Assembly (NCBI GenBank): GCA_963704815.1 | Contig: CAVPHU010000001.1 | Location: 1,426,001 to 1,490,000, forward strand | Length of the DNA stretch: 64,000 bases | Direction of reading: 5' to 3' | Source: DATKWD01 sp963704815 | Lineage (GTDB): Bacteria; Actinomycetota; Acidimicrobiia; Acidimicrobiales; Salinilacustritrichaceae | Part shown: one piece after another, positions 8,868 through 17,513 of the stretch | How the letters are laid out: the number at the start of each line of letters is the position of its first letter | Numbering within the stretch: position 1 is the stretch's first letter | Program-made: the position numbers and the translations under genes | Notes under the pieces: generated by a model | What the model saw: only the letters and a program-made list of their open reading frames with translations | Told to the model about the DNA's origin: nothing | Database searches by the model: none

Positions 8868-10517
8868 TCAGTGGGCCACGATGTCGCCGAGGCGCTCGGT
8901 CAGCTTCATGTTCTCGGCGTAGTCGACCGGCACGATGACGAGCGACGGCCGGGCGGTCTGGGCGAACGCCTCCCGCATGATCGGCTGGAAGTCGTCGCAC
9001 GACTCGACGCGACGGGTGAAGCACCCGAATGCCTCACCCAGCTTCACGAAGTCGGGGTTCTGGAACTCGGTGTGGGAGTGCGTGCCGAATCCGATCGTCT
9101 GCTTCCAGTTGATCAGGCCGTATTCGCCGTCCTCCCAGATGAGGTTGACGCAGGCCACGTCGTACATCGCGGCTGTCGCGAGTTCCTGCACGTTCATCAT
9201 GAAGCCGCCGTCGCCCTGGAGTCCGACCACGTTGCGATCGGGATGGACCATCTTCGCCGCGACCGACCCGGGCAGCGCTCCGGCCATCGAGCAGAAGCCG
9301 TTCGAGATGATGCAGGTGTTGGGCTCGTAGGTCAGCCAGTGCCGTGCCGTCCACATCTTGTGCGCGCCGACATCGCTGATGAGGATGTCCTCGTCGTTCA
9401 TGACCTCACGCAGGTCGTGGAGGATGCGTTGGGGCTTCATCGGGAAGCCGGGATCGGTGGCGCTCTCCACCGTGAGCTCCTCGGTCAGCACCTCACGGAT
9501 CTCGCGGAAGACCTCGACATCGGGCTTGCGGTGGGCATCGCCGATCCGCTCGTTCATCTCCCAGAGCGCACCGGCGATGTCGCCGATGACCTCGACGTCG
9601 GGGCGATAGGCCGTGTCGACCTCGGCCGGTTCGAAGTCGATGTGGAGGATCGGGGTGTCGTGATTCGGGTTCCAGCGTGAGGGGTGCCACTCGACCATGT
9701 CGTTGCCGACCGAGATGACGAGGTCGGCGTGCTCGAAGGCACGCTGGACGTGATCGCGGATTCCCAACCCTGCGGCGTAGAGGCACTTGTCGTTCCGGTC
9801 GGAGATGACGCCCTTCGCCATGAACGTCATGGCTGCGTAGATCCCGGTCTCGTCGACCCAGCGGTTGAGCTGCTTGGTCACCCGGGTCCGGGCACAGCCG
9901 TTGCCGACCAGCATCACGGGACGTTCGGCCTTGGCCACCATCTCCATCGCGGCATCGATCGTCTTGGCATCCGCGACAGGACGGCGCACCTTCATGCCCG
10001 GCACGATCGGCGTGTCGTCGACCTCGACCTTCGCGATGTCCTCGGGGAGCTCGATGTGGGTGGCTCCGGGGCGCTCGGTCTGGGCGATCTTGAACGCCTT
10101 GCGAACGATCTCGGGGATGTTCCGGGCGTCGTAGATCGTCTCGGCCCACTTGGTGATGGGCTCGAACATGGCGACCACGTCCATCGCCTGGTGCGATTCC
10201 TTGTGGAGGCGGGTGACCGCGCCCTGGCCGGTGATCGCGACCACCGGCGAGCTGTCCATGTCGGCTTGGCCGACGCCGGTCATCAGGTTGGTGGCGCCGG
10301 GTCCGAGGGTCCCGAGGCACACCCCGGCCTTCCCGGTCATGCGGCCGTACATGTCGGCCATGTACGCCGCACCCTGCTCGTGGCGGCAGACGATGAACTC
10401 GATGGGCGAGTCGAGCAGCGACATCATCATGTCGGCGTTCTCCTCACCCGGGACGCCGAAGATGTACTCGACACCCTCGGCCTCGAGACACCGGAGAAAC
10501 AGATCGCTGGCCTTCAT
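8868..10517 (-). CDS. Acetolactate synthase-like TPP-dependent enzyme
   Basis: 549 aa thiamine-diphosphate enzyme of the acetolactate synthase/pyruvate oxidase/benzoylformate decarboxylase superfamily. N-terminal Pyr domain: FGVPGEENADMMMSLLDS, then CRHEQGAAYMADMYGR with the cofactor-activating Glu. Central FAD/structural domain. C-terminal PP domain: GDGGFMMNVQELATAA followed by the Mg-site stretch VNLIWEDGEYGLI. No IlvN-like small subunit is adjacent. The partner gene is an aldehyde dehydrogenase, which favours a catabolic decarboxylase or ligase role over branched-chain amino-acid synthesis. ATG with a G-rich element upstream. One copy of a 29-bp exact repeat lies ~180 nt upstream of its start. 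Confidence 0.85.
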   Translation of the reverse strand: MKASDLFLRCLEAEGVEYIFGVPGEENADMMMSLLDSPIEFIVCRHEQGAAYMADMYGRMTGKAGVCLGTLGPGATNLMTGVGQADMDSSPVVAITGQGAVTRLHKESHQAMDVVAMFEPITKWAETIYDARNIPEIVRKAFKIAQTERPGATHIELPEDIAKVEVDDTPIVPGMKVRRPVADAKTIDAAMEMVAKAERPVMLVGNGCARTRVTKQLNRWVDETGIYAAMTFMAKGVISDRNDKCLYAAGLGIRDHVQRAFEHADLVISVGNDMVEWHPSRWNPNHDTPILHIDFEPAEVDTAYRPDVEVIGDIAGALWEMNERIGDAHRKPDVEVFREIREVLTEELTVESATDPGFPMKPQRILHDLREVMNDEDILISDVGAHKMWTARHWLTYEPNTCIISNGFCSMAGALPGSVAAKMVHPDRNVVGLQGDGGFMMNVQELATAAMYDVACVNLIWEDGEYGLINWKQTIGFGTHSHTEFQNPDFVKLGEAFGCFTRRVESCDDFQPIMREAFAQTARPSLVIVPVDYAENMKLTERLGDIVAH

Positions 10518-10697
10518 GGAACGGACCCCCTAGAGACGAACCCCGATCGTGTCACGATCCGCCTGATCGTGCTGACGAACGCACGTCCAGGGAGCTGCGC
10601 GGAGAGGGCCGAGTGTCGCAGCTCCCCGCAACTCCCGCTCTTGCCGCTCCTTCGTCGCGGCGGGCCGCTCGGGCCCCGGCCGAGCACGGCACATGCT

Positions 10698-10726
10698 TCG
10701 CGACGGCGCCTATCCGCTCGACCTCT
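10698..10726 (+). repeat. 29-bp exact repeat, copy 1 (ends a tiny ORF)
   Basis: Identical over 29 nt to 53345-53373. In both copies it can be read as the end of a very short frame with the peptide RDGAYPLDL, followed directly by a stop codon whose T is the last shared base. Here the frame is ATG 10693 to TAA 10726-10728 (MLRDGAYPLDL, 11 aa). The stop codon overlaps the -10 box of the xylanase gene. Confidence 0.7.
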
Positions 10727-10731
10727 AAGGT
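10726..10731 (+). promoter_or_regulatory. -10 box (TAAGGT) of a leaderless promoter
   Basis: TAAGGT ends 8 nt before the ATG at 10740. It overlaps the stop codon of the tiny ORF formed by the 29-bp repeat. Confidence 0.5.
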
Positions 10732-10739
10732 CGTCTCCG

Positions 10740-11837
10740 ATGAGATCCAGGATCCTCCTCCTCTTCGTGGTGTCCCTGGCGGTGTCCGGGTGTCTCCGGG
10801 TCGACGCCACCGACGCCGGCCTGCACTTCGGGTACGCCGTGGCGCCGCAACCACTGGCGACCGATGCCGCCTACCGGAACGCCGTCGCCCTCGACGCCAA
10901 CACCCTCACCGCTGAGAACCACCTGAAGTTCGGGTTCACGCATCCCGAACCCGACCGGTACGACTTCACCCGGGGCGACGAGATCGTCGGATTCGCCGAG
11001 GCCAACGGCCAGGAGGTTCGCGGCCACGTGCTGCTGTGGCACCGTGCCCTGCCGGCCTGGGTGACCGACCGGGACTGGACCCGGGACGAGTTGATCGCCG
11101 TGCTCGAGGATCACATCGCGACCGTGGTCGGCCACTTCCGCGACGAGTTCCCGGGAGTCGTGACGCAGTGGGACGTCGTCAACGAGGCCTTCTACGCCGA
11201 CGGGACCCGTCGCCCGACCATCTGGCAGGAGGTCATCGGCGACGACTACCTCGAGATCGCCTTCCGCGCCGCCCATGCGGCGGATCCGACCGTCGACCTC
11301 TTCTACAACGACTTCTACGACCAGGTGATCCTGGCCGCCGAGTCGGCGATCGACGGCACGCCGCCAGGACCCGGGGCCAGCCCCACGAGGACCGAGTGCG
11401 ACGACGTGCCCAAGTGCGCGGCCACCCGGGCCATGGCGGCCGACTTCGTGGCGCGTGGGGTCCCCATCGACGGGATCGGCCTCCAAGCACATCTGCTGAC
11501 CCCGAGCGCGACCGACTATGAGCGATTCGCCTCCTGGACCGAACCTCTCGGGCTCGAGTGGGCCATCACCGAACTCGACGTCGCGCTCCCCGCGGGGCGA
11601 GGCGACGACCCGGCCCTGCGGGCCGTCCAGGCCGCCACCTACGCCGCGGTGGTCGAGGACTGCCTGGTGAGCCCGAACTGCGACACCGTGATCATCTGGG
11701 GCGTCAACGACGCGAACTCGTGGATCCCGAGTACGTCGGGCGGCGCCCTCGACCACGCGCTGATCCGCGACGACGACAACCGGCCCAAGCCCGCCTACCG
11801 GGCCATTCACACCCTGCTCGGCGAACGCGGCCCCTGA
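10740..11837 (+). CDS. GH10 endo-beta-1,4-xylanase, lipoprotein
   Basis: 365 aa. The N-terminus is a lipoprotein signal with lipobox LAVSGC (Cys 18). The remainder is a glycoside hydrolase family 10 barrel: AENHLKFGFTHPEPDRYDF, GHVLLWHRALPAWV, WDVVNEAF with the acid/base Glu at 149, and ITELDV with the nucleophile Glu at 278. IIWGVNDANSWI completes the substrate cleft. It should cleave xylan or related beta-1,4 glycans outside the membrane while anchored to it. It stands alone, without other glycan genes nearby. Leaderless ATG. It converges on the WS/DGAT gene across a hairpin. Confidence 0.93.
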   Translation: MRSRILLLFVVSLAVSGCLRVDATDAGLHFGYAVAPQPLATDAAYRNAVALDANTLTAENHLKFGFTHPEPDRYDFTRGDEIVGFAEANGQEVRGHVLLWHRALPAWVTDRDWTRDELIAVLEDHIATVVGHFRDEFPGVVTQWDVVNEAFYADGTRRPTIWQEVIGDDYLEIAFRAAHAADPTVDLFYNDFYDQVILAAESAIDGTPPGPGASPTRTECDDVPKCAATRAMAADFVARGVPIDGIGLQAHLLTPSATDYERFASWTEPLGLEWAITELDVALPAGRGDDPALRAVQAATYAAVVEDCLVSPNCDTVIIWGVNDANSWIPSTSGGALDHALIRDDDNRPKPAYRAIHTLLGERGP

Positions 11838-11845
11838 GACGTCGG

Positions 11846-11865
11846 GGAGCTGACCGCGCAGCTCC
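11846..11865. terminator. Hairpin between convergent genes
   Basis: A 7-bp stem GGAGCTG/CAGCTCC with a 6-nt loop, between the ends of the xylanase and WS/DGAT genes. There is no T-run, so it may be a weak bidirectional terminator. Confidence 0.45.
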
Positions 11866-11873
11866 GAGATCGA

Positions 11874-13409
11874 CTAGGCGCTCGCCTGCTTCTTGGTCGG
11901 CTTCGGTGAGGCGACCGTTCCGGCGCCGGTGAGCGGGCGGCCTTCGGTCGTCTCGACCTCGGCGAGCTCGGCGAGCACGTTCACCTCGTCGACGCAGAGG
12001 TCGACCAGGTCCCACACGTCGGGCACCAACTCGCGATCGGCCACGATGCCGAAGTCGAGCACGTCGAGGTAGCTCTGCACCGTGATGTTGAGTCCCTGGC
12101 CCTCGGCGATGGTCGACACCGGGACGTAGTGCTTGGCCCTGGCGCCGCGCAGGTACAGCGGGTCGCGAGGTCCGGGGACGTTCGAGATGACGAGGTTGAT
12201 CGGCATGTCGACCCGATCGCCGATCCGGAGCGACGTGGCGACGCGCGCCGCCCGGGTGGCGAGCGCCGGCGGCGCCATGTCGGCCAACTCGACCATGATG
12301 TCGGCGGGAAGCAGGTCCCACTGCTGCTTGGCCTCGGCCATCCAGTCGTGCACGTCCTGGACCCGCTCGGCGGGATCGGCGACGTTGGTCGGCAGCGGAC
12401 AGAACAGCCCCGACACCCGGTTGGTCCAGGTCTCGGCTTCCTCACCGGTGCGGATCGACACCGGAACCATGCCGACCAACGGCTCGTCGGGGAGGTCGCC
12501 GGTGCGTTCGAGGTAGCGCCGCAACGCGCCGGCACACACCGCCATCACGACGTCGTTGACCGTCGCACCGAGGGCGTTCTTGATGTCCTTGATCTGGGCG
12601 AGCGGCACCGACCGGAACGCCACCTTTCGGTGGGGTGAGATCGAGGCGTTGAACGGGGTCTTCGGCGCCATGGTCTCGGGCGCGTCGGGCGCCGAGTCAC
12701 GGTCGTCACGAGGCCGGGTCCTCGGCGCGCTGATGAAGCGGCGGGCCGCGCCCGCAACGTTGGCCAAGCCTTCCTGCCGAGACGCCTCGGCGATCTGCTG
12801 GGCAACCCGGAGCTGCAGCCGGATCGTTCGATCGGGCCGGCGCAGCAGGCTGAGCAACCCCTTGCGAAGCATGTCGTTGGACGAGGGAATCGGTTCGGCC
12901 TCCGGGATGGGTCCGGGCTCGCGCAGCGGGGTGTCGGGCGCCGGGTCGAGCAGCATCGTCGTCATGATCGCCCCGGCCGCGCCGTCGACGGTTGCGTGAT
13001 GGACCTTGCTGAGGACCGCGAAGTCGCCGCTGGCCAGGCCTTCGATCACGTAGACCTCCCACAGCGGGCGAGTTCGGTCACACGGCCGGGCGATGATGCG
13101 CGCCACCTGCTCGGCCAGCTGCGTGTCGTCGCCAGGTGCGGGAAGGGCGATCTCTCGGATGTGGTAGTCGAGGTCGAAGTTCGGATCTTCGATCCAGTAC
13201 GGCCGGTCGAGTCCGAACGGCACCTCGACGAGGCGACGGCGAAGTGGTTCGAACATGTCGAGGTGCGACGCGTACGTGTCCTTGACGGCCTGGAATGCGC
13301 CGTAGTCGTCGGACGGTCGCTCGTAGATGAACAGGCCGCTCACGTGCCCGAACGTGGTGGCCGTCTCCATGTAGAGGAACGTGGCATCGAGGCCGGTCAG
13401 CTGCTTCAT
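11874..13409 (-). CDS. Wax ester synthase / diacylglycerol acyltransferase (WS/DGAT)
   Basis: About 511 aa. It transfers an acyl group from acyl-CoA to a long-chain alcohol or diacylglycerol, making wax ester or triacylglycerol storage lipid. The active-site motif is visible in KVHHATVDGAAG (HHxxxDG), with the N-terminal LDATFLYMET and C-terminal NLVISNVPGPRDPLYL blocks typical of the family. I choose ATG 13409 over an in-frame GTG at 13424 because AAGGAG lies 6 nt before the ATG, and that Shine-Dalgarno would fall inside the coding region if the GTG were used. It fits a lipid-storing actinobacterium. Confidence 0.92.
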   Translation of the reverse strand: MKQLTGLDATFLYMETATTFGHVSGLFIYERPSDDYGAFQAVKDTYASHLDMFEPLRRRLVEVPFGLDRPYWIEDPNFDLDYHIREIALPAPGDDTQLAEQVARIIARPCDRTRPLWEVYVIEGLASGDFAVLSKVHHATVDGAAGAIMTTMLLDPAPDTPLREPGPIPEAEPIPSSNDMLRKGLLSLLRRPDRTIRLQLRVAQQIAEASRQEGLANVAGAARRFISAPRTRPRDDRDSAPDAPETMAPKTPFNASISPHRKVAFRSVPLAQIKDIKNALGATVNDVVMAVCAGALRRYLERTGDLPDEPLVGMVPVSIRTGEEAETWTNRVSGLFCPLPTNVADPAERVQDVHDWMAEAKQQWDLLPADIMVELADMAPPALATRAARVATSLRIGDRVDMPINLVISNVPGPRDPLYLRGARAKHYVPVSTIAEGQGLNITVQSYLDVLDFGIVADRELVPDVWDLVDLCVDEVNVLAELAEVETTEGRPLTGAGTVASPKPTKKQASA

Positions 13410-13480
13410 GGACTTCTCCTTCACGGGTCACGCCATTGCTAGTGGAACGGGCGACCGCCTGCTCACCTGGCCGGCCGCTC

Positions 13481-13486
13481 TAGATT
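13481..13486 (+). promoter_or_regulatory. -10 box (TAGATT) of a leaderless promoter
   Basis: TAGATT ends 6 nt before the ATG at 13493. Confidence 0.45.
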
Positions 13487-13492
13487 CTTCGC

Positions 13493-14539
13493 ATGACCAT
13501 CAAGGTGATCCAATGGGCAACCGGGACCGTGGGCATCCACGCCGTGCCGGCCATCGCCGCCCACCCCGACCTCGACCTCGCGGGCCTGTGGGTCCACTCC
13601 GACGACAAAGCCGGACGGGATGCCGGCGAGATCTGCGGCGTCGACCCGGTCGGGGTCACGGCCACCCAGGACGCCGACGCGCTGCTCGGCCTCGGCGCCG
13701 ATTGCATCTGCTACACGGCCCACTCCGACGTCCGGCCCGGCGAGGTGGTCGACGACCTCGCCCACATGCTCGCCACCGGCCACAACGTGGTGAACACGTC
13801 GTTCGTCGCCCTGTTGCACCCGAAGACCGCAGGCTTCCACGATCAGCTCACCGCCGCGTGCAACGAGGGCGGGACCTCCATCTACACCTCCGGCATCGAC
13901 CCGGGCTTCGGCAACGCCACCGTTGCCATCGCCACGGCGGCGATGTGCAAGGAGGTGAGGTCGATCCGGATGATGGAGATCGTCAACTACAACACCTGGC
14001 GCAACCCGTTCACGATGTTCGAGATCATGGGTTTCGGCAAGAAGGACGTCTCGGAGTCACTGCTGCTGTCACCCGGGTCGACGGCGATGGGGTGGGGACC
14101 GGTGGTCGGGCTGGTGGCCGAGGCACTCGGCGTCGAGCTCGACGACATCACCGAGTGGCACGAGGTGATCACCGCCGACACCGACATCGAGACAGCCTCC
14201 GGACTCGTCGAGGCCGGGACGATCTCGGGCATGCGTTTCGAGATCCGCGGCATCATCGACGGCGAAGCTCGCATCATCGTCGAACACGTCACCCGCCTCC
14301 GCGACTCCGACGCCCCCGACTGGCCACACGGACAGGGCTACCGGATCCTGATCGAGGGCGAGCCCCACTTCAAGGTCGAGGTCGAGACCAGCTCGGACCG
14401 CGGTGACCACAACCACGCGGGCTGTCTGGCCACCGCCATGCACGTCATCAACGCCATCCCCCACGTGGTGGCGGCCGACCCCGGTGTGCTGACCACCCTC
14501 GACCTGCCCAACTACTCGGCGAAGGGCCTGATGGTCTGA
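13493..14539 (+). CDS. NAD(P)-binding dihydrodipicolinate-reductase-like protein
   Basis: 348 aa. The N-terminal Rossmann motif reads VIQWATGTVGIHAVPAI. The rest matches the family annotated in actinobacteria as dihydrodipicolinate reductase-like or 2,4-diaminopentanoate dehydrogenase-like, not authentic DapB. Its GIDPGFGNATVAIATAA region is a family hallmark. A paralog lies at 17514-18575 on the other strand with the same length and start (MTI.VIQWATG.VG). Substrate unknown; these proteins occur in large numbers in mycobacteria and relatives with lipid or steroid catabolism. Confidence 0.8.
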   Translation: MTIKVIQWATGTVGIHAVPAIAAHPDLDLAGLWVHSDDKAGRDAGEICGVDPVGVTATQDADALLGLGADCICYTAHSDVRPGEVVDDLAHMLATGHNVVNTSFVALLHPKTAGFHDQLTAACNEGGTSIYTSGIDPGFGNATVAIATAAMCKEVRSIRMMEIVNYNTWRNPFTMFEIMGFGKKDVSESLLLSPGSTAMGWGPVVGLVAEALGVELDDITEWHEVITADTDIETASGLVEAGTISGMRFEIRGIIDGEARIIVEHVTRLRDSDAPDWPHGQGYRILIEGEPHFKVEVETSSDRGDHNHAGCLATAMHVINAIPHVVAADPGVLTTLDLPNYSAKGLMV

Positions 14540-14543
14540 GGGC

Positions 14544-14999
14544 TCAGCGCCGCAGCGTGGCCTCCATGGCAACCAGCGTGGCCTCCATGTTCGTCTGGTT
14601 GAGGTCGGCCCGCGAGTCGACGCCGAGCATCTTGTTCACGATTGCGGCGATCGGCTTCGCCTCGTGATTGGTCCAGTGCTCGGTCACCTTGGTTCCTGAA
14701 GTGGTGGGTTCGAGCTCGTAGCCCCAGTGAGCGATGGGGAACGGGCCGTACTTCACGTCGAACTCGAAGCGTTCGTTCTCGGTGCAATGGGTGATGGTGC
14801 ACGTCGTCGACCACTTCATCCGGCCATTGGCGTTCGACCCCTTGAACTTGGCGCCCACCGCAGGTCCGGTGGCGCCACCGATCCACTTCGCACCCGTGTT
14901 CTCGGGCGACCACTCGCCCATGCGAGTCGGGTCGGACACCAGCGCCCACACTTGCTCGGGCGTCGCCGCCATCGTCCGTTCCACCGTCACGTCAGCCAT
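14544..14999 (-). CDS. SRPBCC (polyketide cyclase/START-like) family protein
   Basis: 151 aa single-domain SRPBCC protein: MADVTVERTMAATPEQVWAL begins the first strand and helix, followed by SDPTRMGEWSPENTGAKW. The length fits a lone START-like ligand-binding fold that holds a hydrophobic ligand. It converges on the reductase-like gene with only 4 nt between. The -10 box TAGGGT lies 6 nt before the ATG. Confidence 0.8.
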   Translation of the reverse strand: MADVTVERTMAATPEQVWALVSDPTRMGEWSPENTGAKWIGGATGPAVGAKFKGSNANGRMKWSTTCTITHCTENERFEFDVKYGPFPIAHWGYELEPTTSGTKVTEHWTNHEAKPIAAIVNKMLGVDSRADLNQTNMEATLVAMEATLRR

Positions 15000-15005
15000 G
15001 TCCGG

Positions 15006-15011
15006 ACCCTA
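15006..15011 (-). promoter_or_regulatory. -10 box (TAGGGT) of a leaderless promoter
   Basis: TAGGGT on the minus strand ends 6 nt before the ATG at 14999. Confidence 0.45.
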
Positions 15012-15025
15012 GACCCCGCAGCTGC

Positions 15026-15883
15026 TCAGTAGACCGAGACCGGCGTGCCCTTCGGAACCAGGCCGGTGTCCCAGATGAAGTCGATGGCACCGTTGGCCAG
15101 TCGGGCGCACCCGTGCGACGCCGCGTGGCCCGGGATGCTGCCCGAGCCGTGCATGGCGATCCCACCGTTGAAGTACTTGGGCCGCCAGAGGTCGCCGAGC
15201 TCGGCGTGGCGCATGCCGTCGATCTCGCGGCTCACCGTGAACTCGCCGGCGGGCGTGCGCCAGCCCGATCGACCGGTCGACGTGTTGAACGTGAGGCTGG
15301 ACCCGTCGCGGACGACGAACATCACCTGACGCTCGAGGTCGATCTCGACATGGCTGCCGCCGGGGTTCCGCGGCGTCGCCGAACCGGCGGTCTCGAGAGC
15401 GGCCAGGGTCTGCGGGCCGGCGATGCCGTCGCGTGAGAGTCCTTCGTACTTCTGGAACGCCATCACCGCCTGCGACGTCAGGAACCCGTACGAACCGTCC
15501 GCGGCCGGGAGCCAGTAGCCGAGTTCGACCAGCCGGACCTGGATCGCCAGGACGTCGGCTCCCTCGTCACCGCGCTGGAACTTCGGCGGCGGAGGAGGCG
15601 CGGGCGGCGCGGTGGTCGTCGTGGTGGGCGCTGCGGTGGTCGTCGTCGGCGGCGCGGCCGTGGTCGAGGTCGGCTCGGCCGTGGTGGGCGTCGTAGGGCC
15701 GCCCGAGGTGACGACGTCGGCGTCGGACAGATCGCCTGCGCCCAGGTCCTGGGACGCGACCGAGGCCGCGTCGTCGGTTCCGCGGTCGACGAGCACCCAC
15801 GCGGCGGTCGCGGCCAGGGCAACCGCCACGACCAGCGCGACCGTCAATGGGGTGCGCAGCGTTCGGCGGGAAGATCGGGACAT
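15026..15883 (-). CDS. L,D-transpeptidase (YkuD) with peptidoglycan-binding domain
   Basis: 285 aa. An N-terminal membrane anchor (VALVVAVALAATAAWVLV) is followed by a Thr/Pro-rich wall-spanning linker around residues 60-95. A PG_binding_1 domain (VLAIQVRLVELGYWL ... YGFLTSQAVMAFQKYEGL) and a C-terminal YkuD domain follow. The catalytic motif HGSGSIPGHAASHGCARL contains the His and the nucleophile Cys. It should form 3-3 crosslinks in peptidoglycan or attach proteins to it, on the outer face of the membrane. It is divergent from the metalloprotease-like lipoprotein. Confidence 0.93.
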   Translation of the reverse strand: MSRSSRRTLRTPLTVALVVAVALAATAAWVLVDRGTDDAASVASQDLGAGDLSDADVVTSGGPTTPTTAEPTSTTAAPPTTTTAAPTTTTTAPPAPPPPPKFQRGDEGADVLAIQVRLVELGYWLPAADGSYGFLTSQAVMAFQKYEGLSRDGIAGPQTLAALETAGSATPRNPGGSHVEIDLERQVMFVVRDGSSLTFNTSTGRSGWRTPAGEFTVSREIDGMRHAELGDLWRPKYFNGGIAMHGSGSIPGHAASHGCARLANGAIDFIWDTGLVPKGTPVSVY

Positions 15884-15987
15884 CGAGCTCTGACTTCGTG
15901 GCGGGGCGAACCGACCACGCTACGACGCATTCGGGCGGCAGACCACCCGCGCCCCGACCGGCCACGGCACCGACCCACGATCAGGGG

Positions 15988-15993
15988 TACCAT
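15988..15993 (+). promoter_or_regulatory. -10 box (TACCAT) of a leaderless promoter
   Basis: TACCAT ends 8 nt before the ATG at 16002. Confidence 0.5.
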
Positions 15994-16001
15994 CGACACT
16001 C

Positions 16002-17453
16002 ATGGTGTCGCGAACATCACTTACCGTGCGATGGGCCGTCGGGCTGGGAGCCCTGGCCCTGCTCGCCGGGGCTTGTCAGCCGCGCTGGACCGCCGGCGAC
16101 GCGCTGACCGCCAACGGCCTCGAGCTCTCGTGGCCGACGGCGAAGGAACTCGACGACAACCAATCGGTCGCCGGCTACCTGATCTCGATCGACGGGGTGC
16201 CATCGTCGGTCGTCCCCGCGCCAGCCACCACCTGCACGCTCGCAGAGTTGACGCCGAACACGACCTACGACGTCGAGGTCACGGCCTACGACACCGTCGG
16301 CGAGTGGAGCGGCAGCCTCACCAAGCCCACACCTCCCGGCCGGCTGACCACCCAGGTCACCGCACCGGCCGGAGTTCCGCCGTCCGGCAGCCCCGCCTGC
16401 ACGATCGGCGGAGCCGACACCGATGGCGATCGGCTGCCCGACAGCGTCGAGACCGACACCGGCACGTTCGTGTCGCCGCTCGACACCGGCACCGACCCGC
16501 TGGTCGCCGACAGCGACGGAGACGCCATCTCCGACGGCGACGAGGTCCTCGGCTCACCTGCCGGTCTCGACCTGCCCGAACTCGGCGTCAGCCCCGTGCG
16601 TGCGAACGTTCTGCTCGAGTACGACTGGTTCGACGACAGCCTCGACTGCGCGGCCCACAGCCACCGGCCGACGACGGGTGCCATCACCCGCTTCACCGAT
16701 GCCTTCACGACTGCGCCCACCCTCAACCCCGACGGTTCGACCGGCATCACCGTCATCAACGACTACGGACAGGGCGGCCCGTTCACCGGCGGCAACCTGG
16801 TGCCCGACGCCAACGGCGTGATCGCCGGAGGTGTCAACGGCACCGAGTTCGGCACCATCAAGAGCGCCAACTTCGCGGCCGACCGCGCCGGCTACTTCCA
16901 CTACGTGCTGCTCCCCCACCGGTACAACAACACGAGCAACAGCTCGGGCCAGGCCGAGCTGCCCGGCGATGACCTCGTCGTGTCGCTCTACTGCGCCAAC
17001 AGCGACACGAACGTCGCAAACACGATCATGCACGAACTCGGGCACAACCTCGACCTGCGTCACGGGGGCTTCGAGAACCTGAACGAAAAGCCCAACTACA
17101 ACTCGGTGATGAACTACCGCTACCAGTTCGCCGGAGTCGACACGGACTGCACGCCCCCCGGCAATGGCGTGCTCGACTTCTCACGGGGCGTGCGCATCAC
17201 CCTCGACGAGAACGACCTCGACGAAGGCGACGGCATCTGCAACGGAGTCGACGTCGACTGGAACGGCAACGCGGTCATCGAGAGCAGTGTGGCGGCCGAC
17301 ATCAACGAGGCCGACGGACTGTTCGGAGTCCTGGCCGACCACGACGACTGGTCCGCCATCGTCTACGGCGGCGTCGGAGATGCCGACGGAGCCCGAGCCG
17401 AGCAGCCCGAGGTCGTCACCGAACAACCAGTGCCGCCCGAGTTCGGCGGCTGA
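16002..17453 (+). CDS. Metzincin-like metalloprotease lipoprotein with FN3 and Ca-binding repeats
   Basis: 483 aa. The lipobox is LLAGAC. Residues ~35-125 look like a fibronectin type III domain (TYDVEVTAYDTVGEWSGSL). Two aspartate-rich thrombospondin-3-like repeats follow (DTDGDRLPDSVE and DSDGDAISDGDE). The zinc motif HELGHNLDLRH begins at residue 344 and continues GG, with a downstream NYNSVMNYRY Met-turn: the HExxHxxxxxH pattern of metzincins. It is therefore predicted to be a calcium-stabilised zinc protease tethered to the outer membrane face. The exact peptidase family was not determined. It starts at a leaderless ATG. Confidence 0.8.
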   Translation: MVSRTSLTVRWAVGLGALALLAGACQPRWTAGDALTANGLELSWPTAKELDDNQSVAGYLISIDGVPSSVVPAPATTCTLAELTPNTTYDVEVTAYDTVGEWSGSLTKPTPPGRLTTQVTAPAGVPPSGSPACTIGGADTDGDRLPDSVETDTGTFVSPLDTGTDPLVADSDGDAISDGDEVLGSPAGLDLPELGVSPVRANVLLEYDWFDDSLDCAAHSHRPTTGAITRFTDAFTTAPTLNPDGSTGITVINDYGQGGPFTGGNLVPDANGVIAGGVNGTEFGTIKSANFAADRAGYFHYVLLPHRYNNTSNSSGQAELPGDDLVVSLYCANSDTNVANTIMHELGHNLDLRHGGFENLNEKPNYNSVMNYRYQFAGVDTDCTPPGNGVLDFSRGVRITLDENDLDEGDGICNGVDVDWNGNAVIESSVAADINEADGLFGVLADHDDWSAIVYGGVGDADGARAEQPEVVTEQPVPPEFGG

Positions 17454-17513
17454 TCCAGTCTTGCGGCAACCCCGGTCACCAGCAGCCGCACGTGCCGCAA
17501 GGCGCGGTGGTGG

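Noticed and set aside
15612..15700. Low-complexity repeats in the L,D-transpeptidase gene
   Set aside because: They encode its Thr/Pro-rich wall-spanning linker and are not a separate repeat element.
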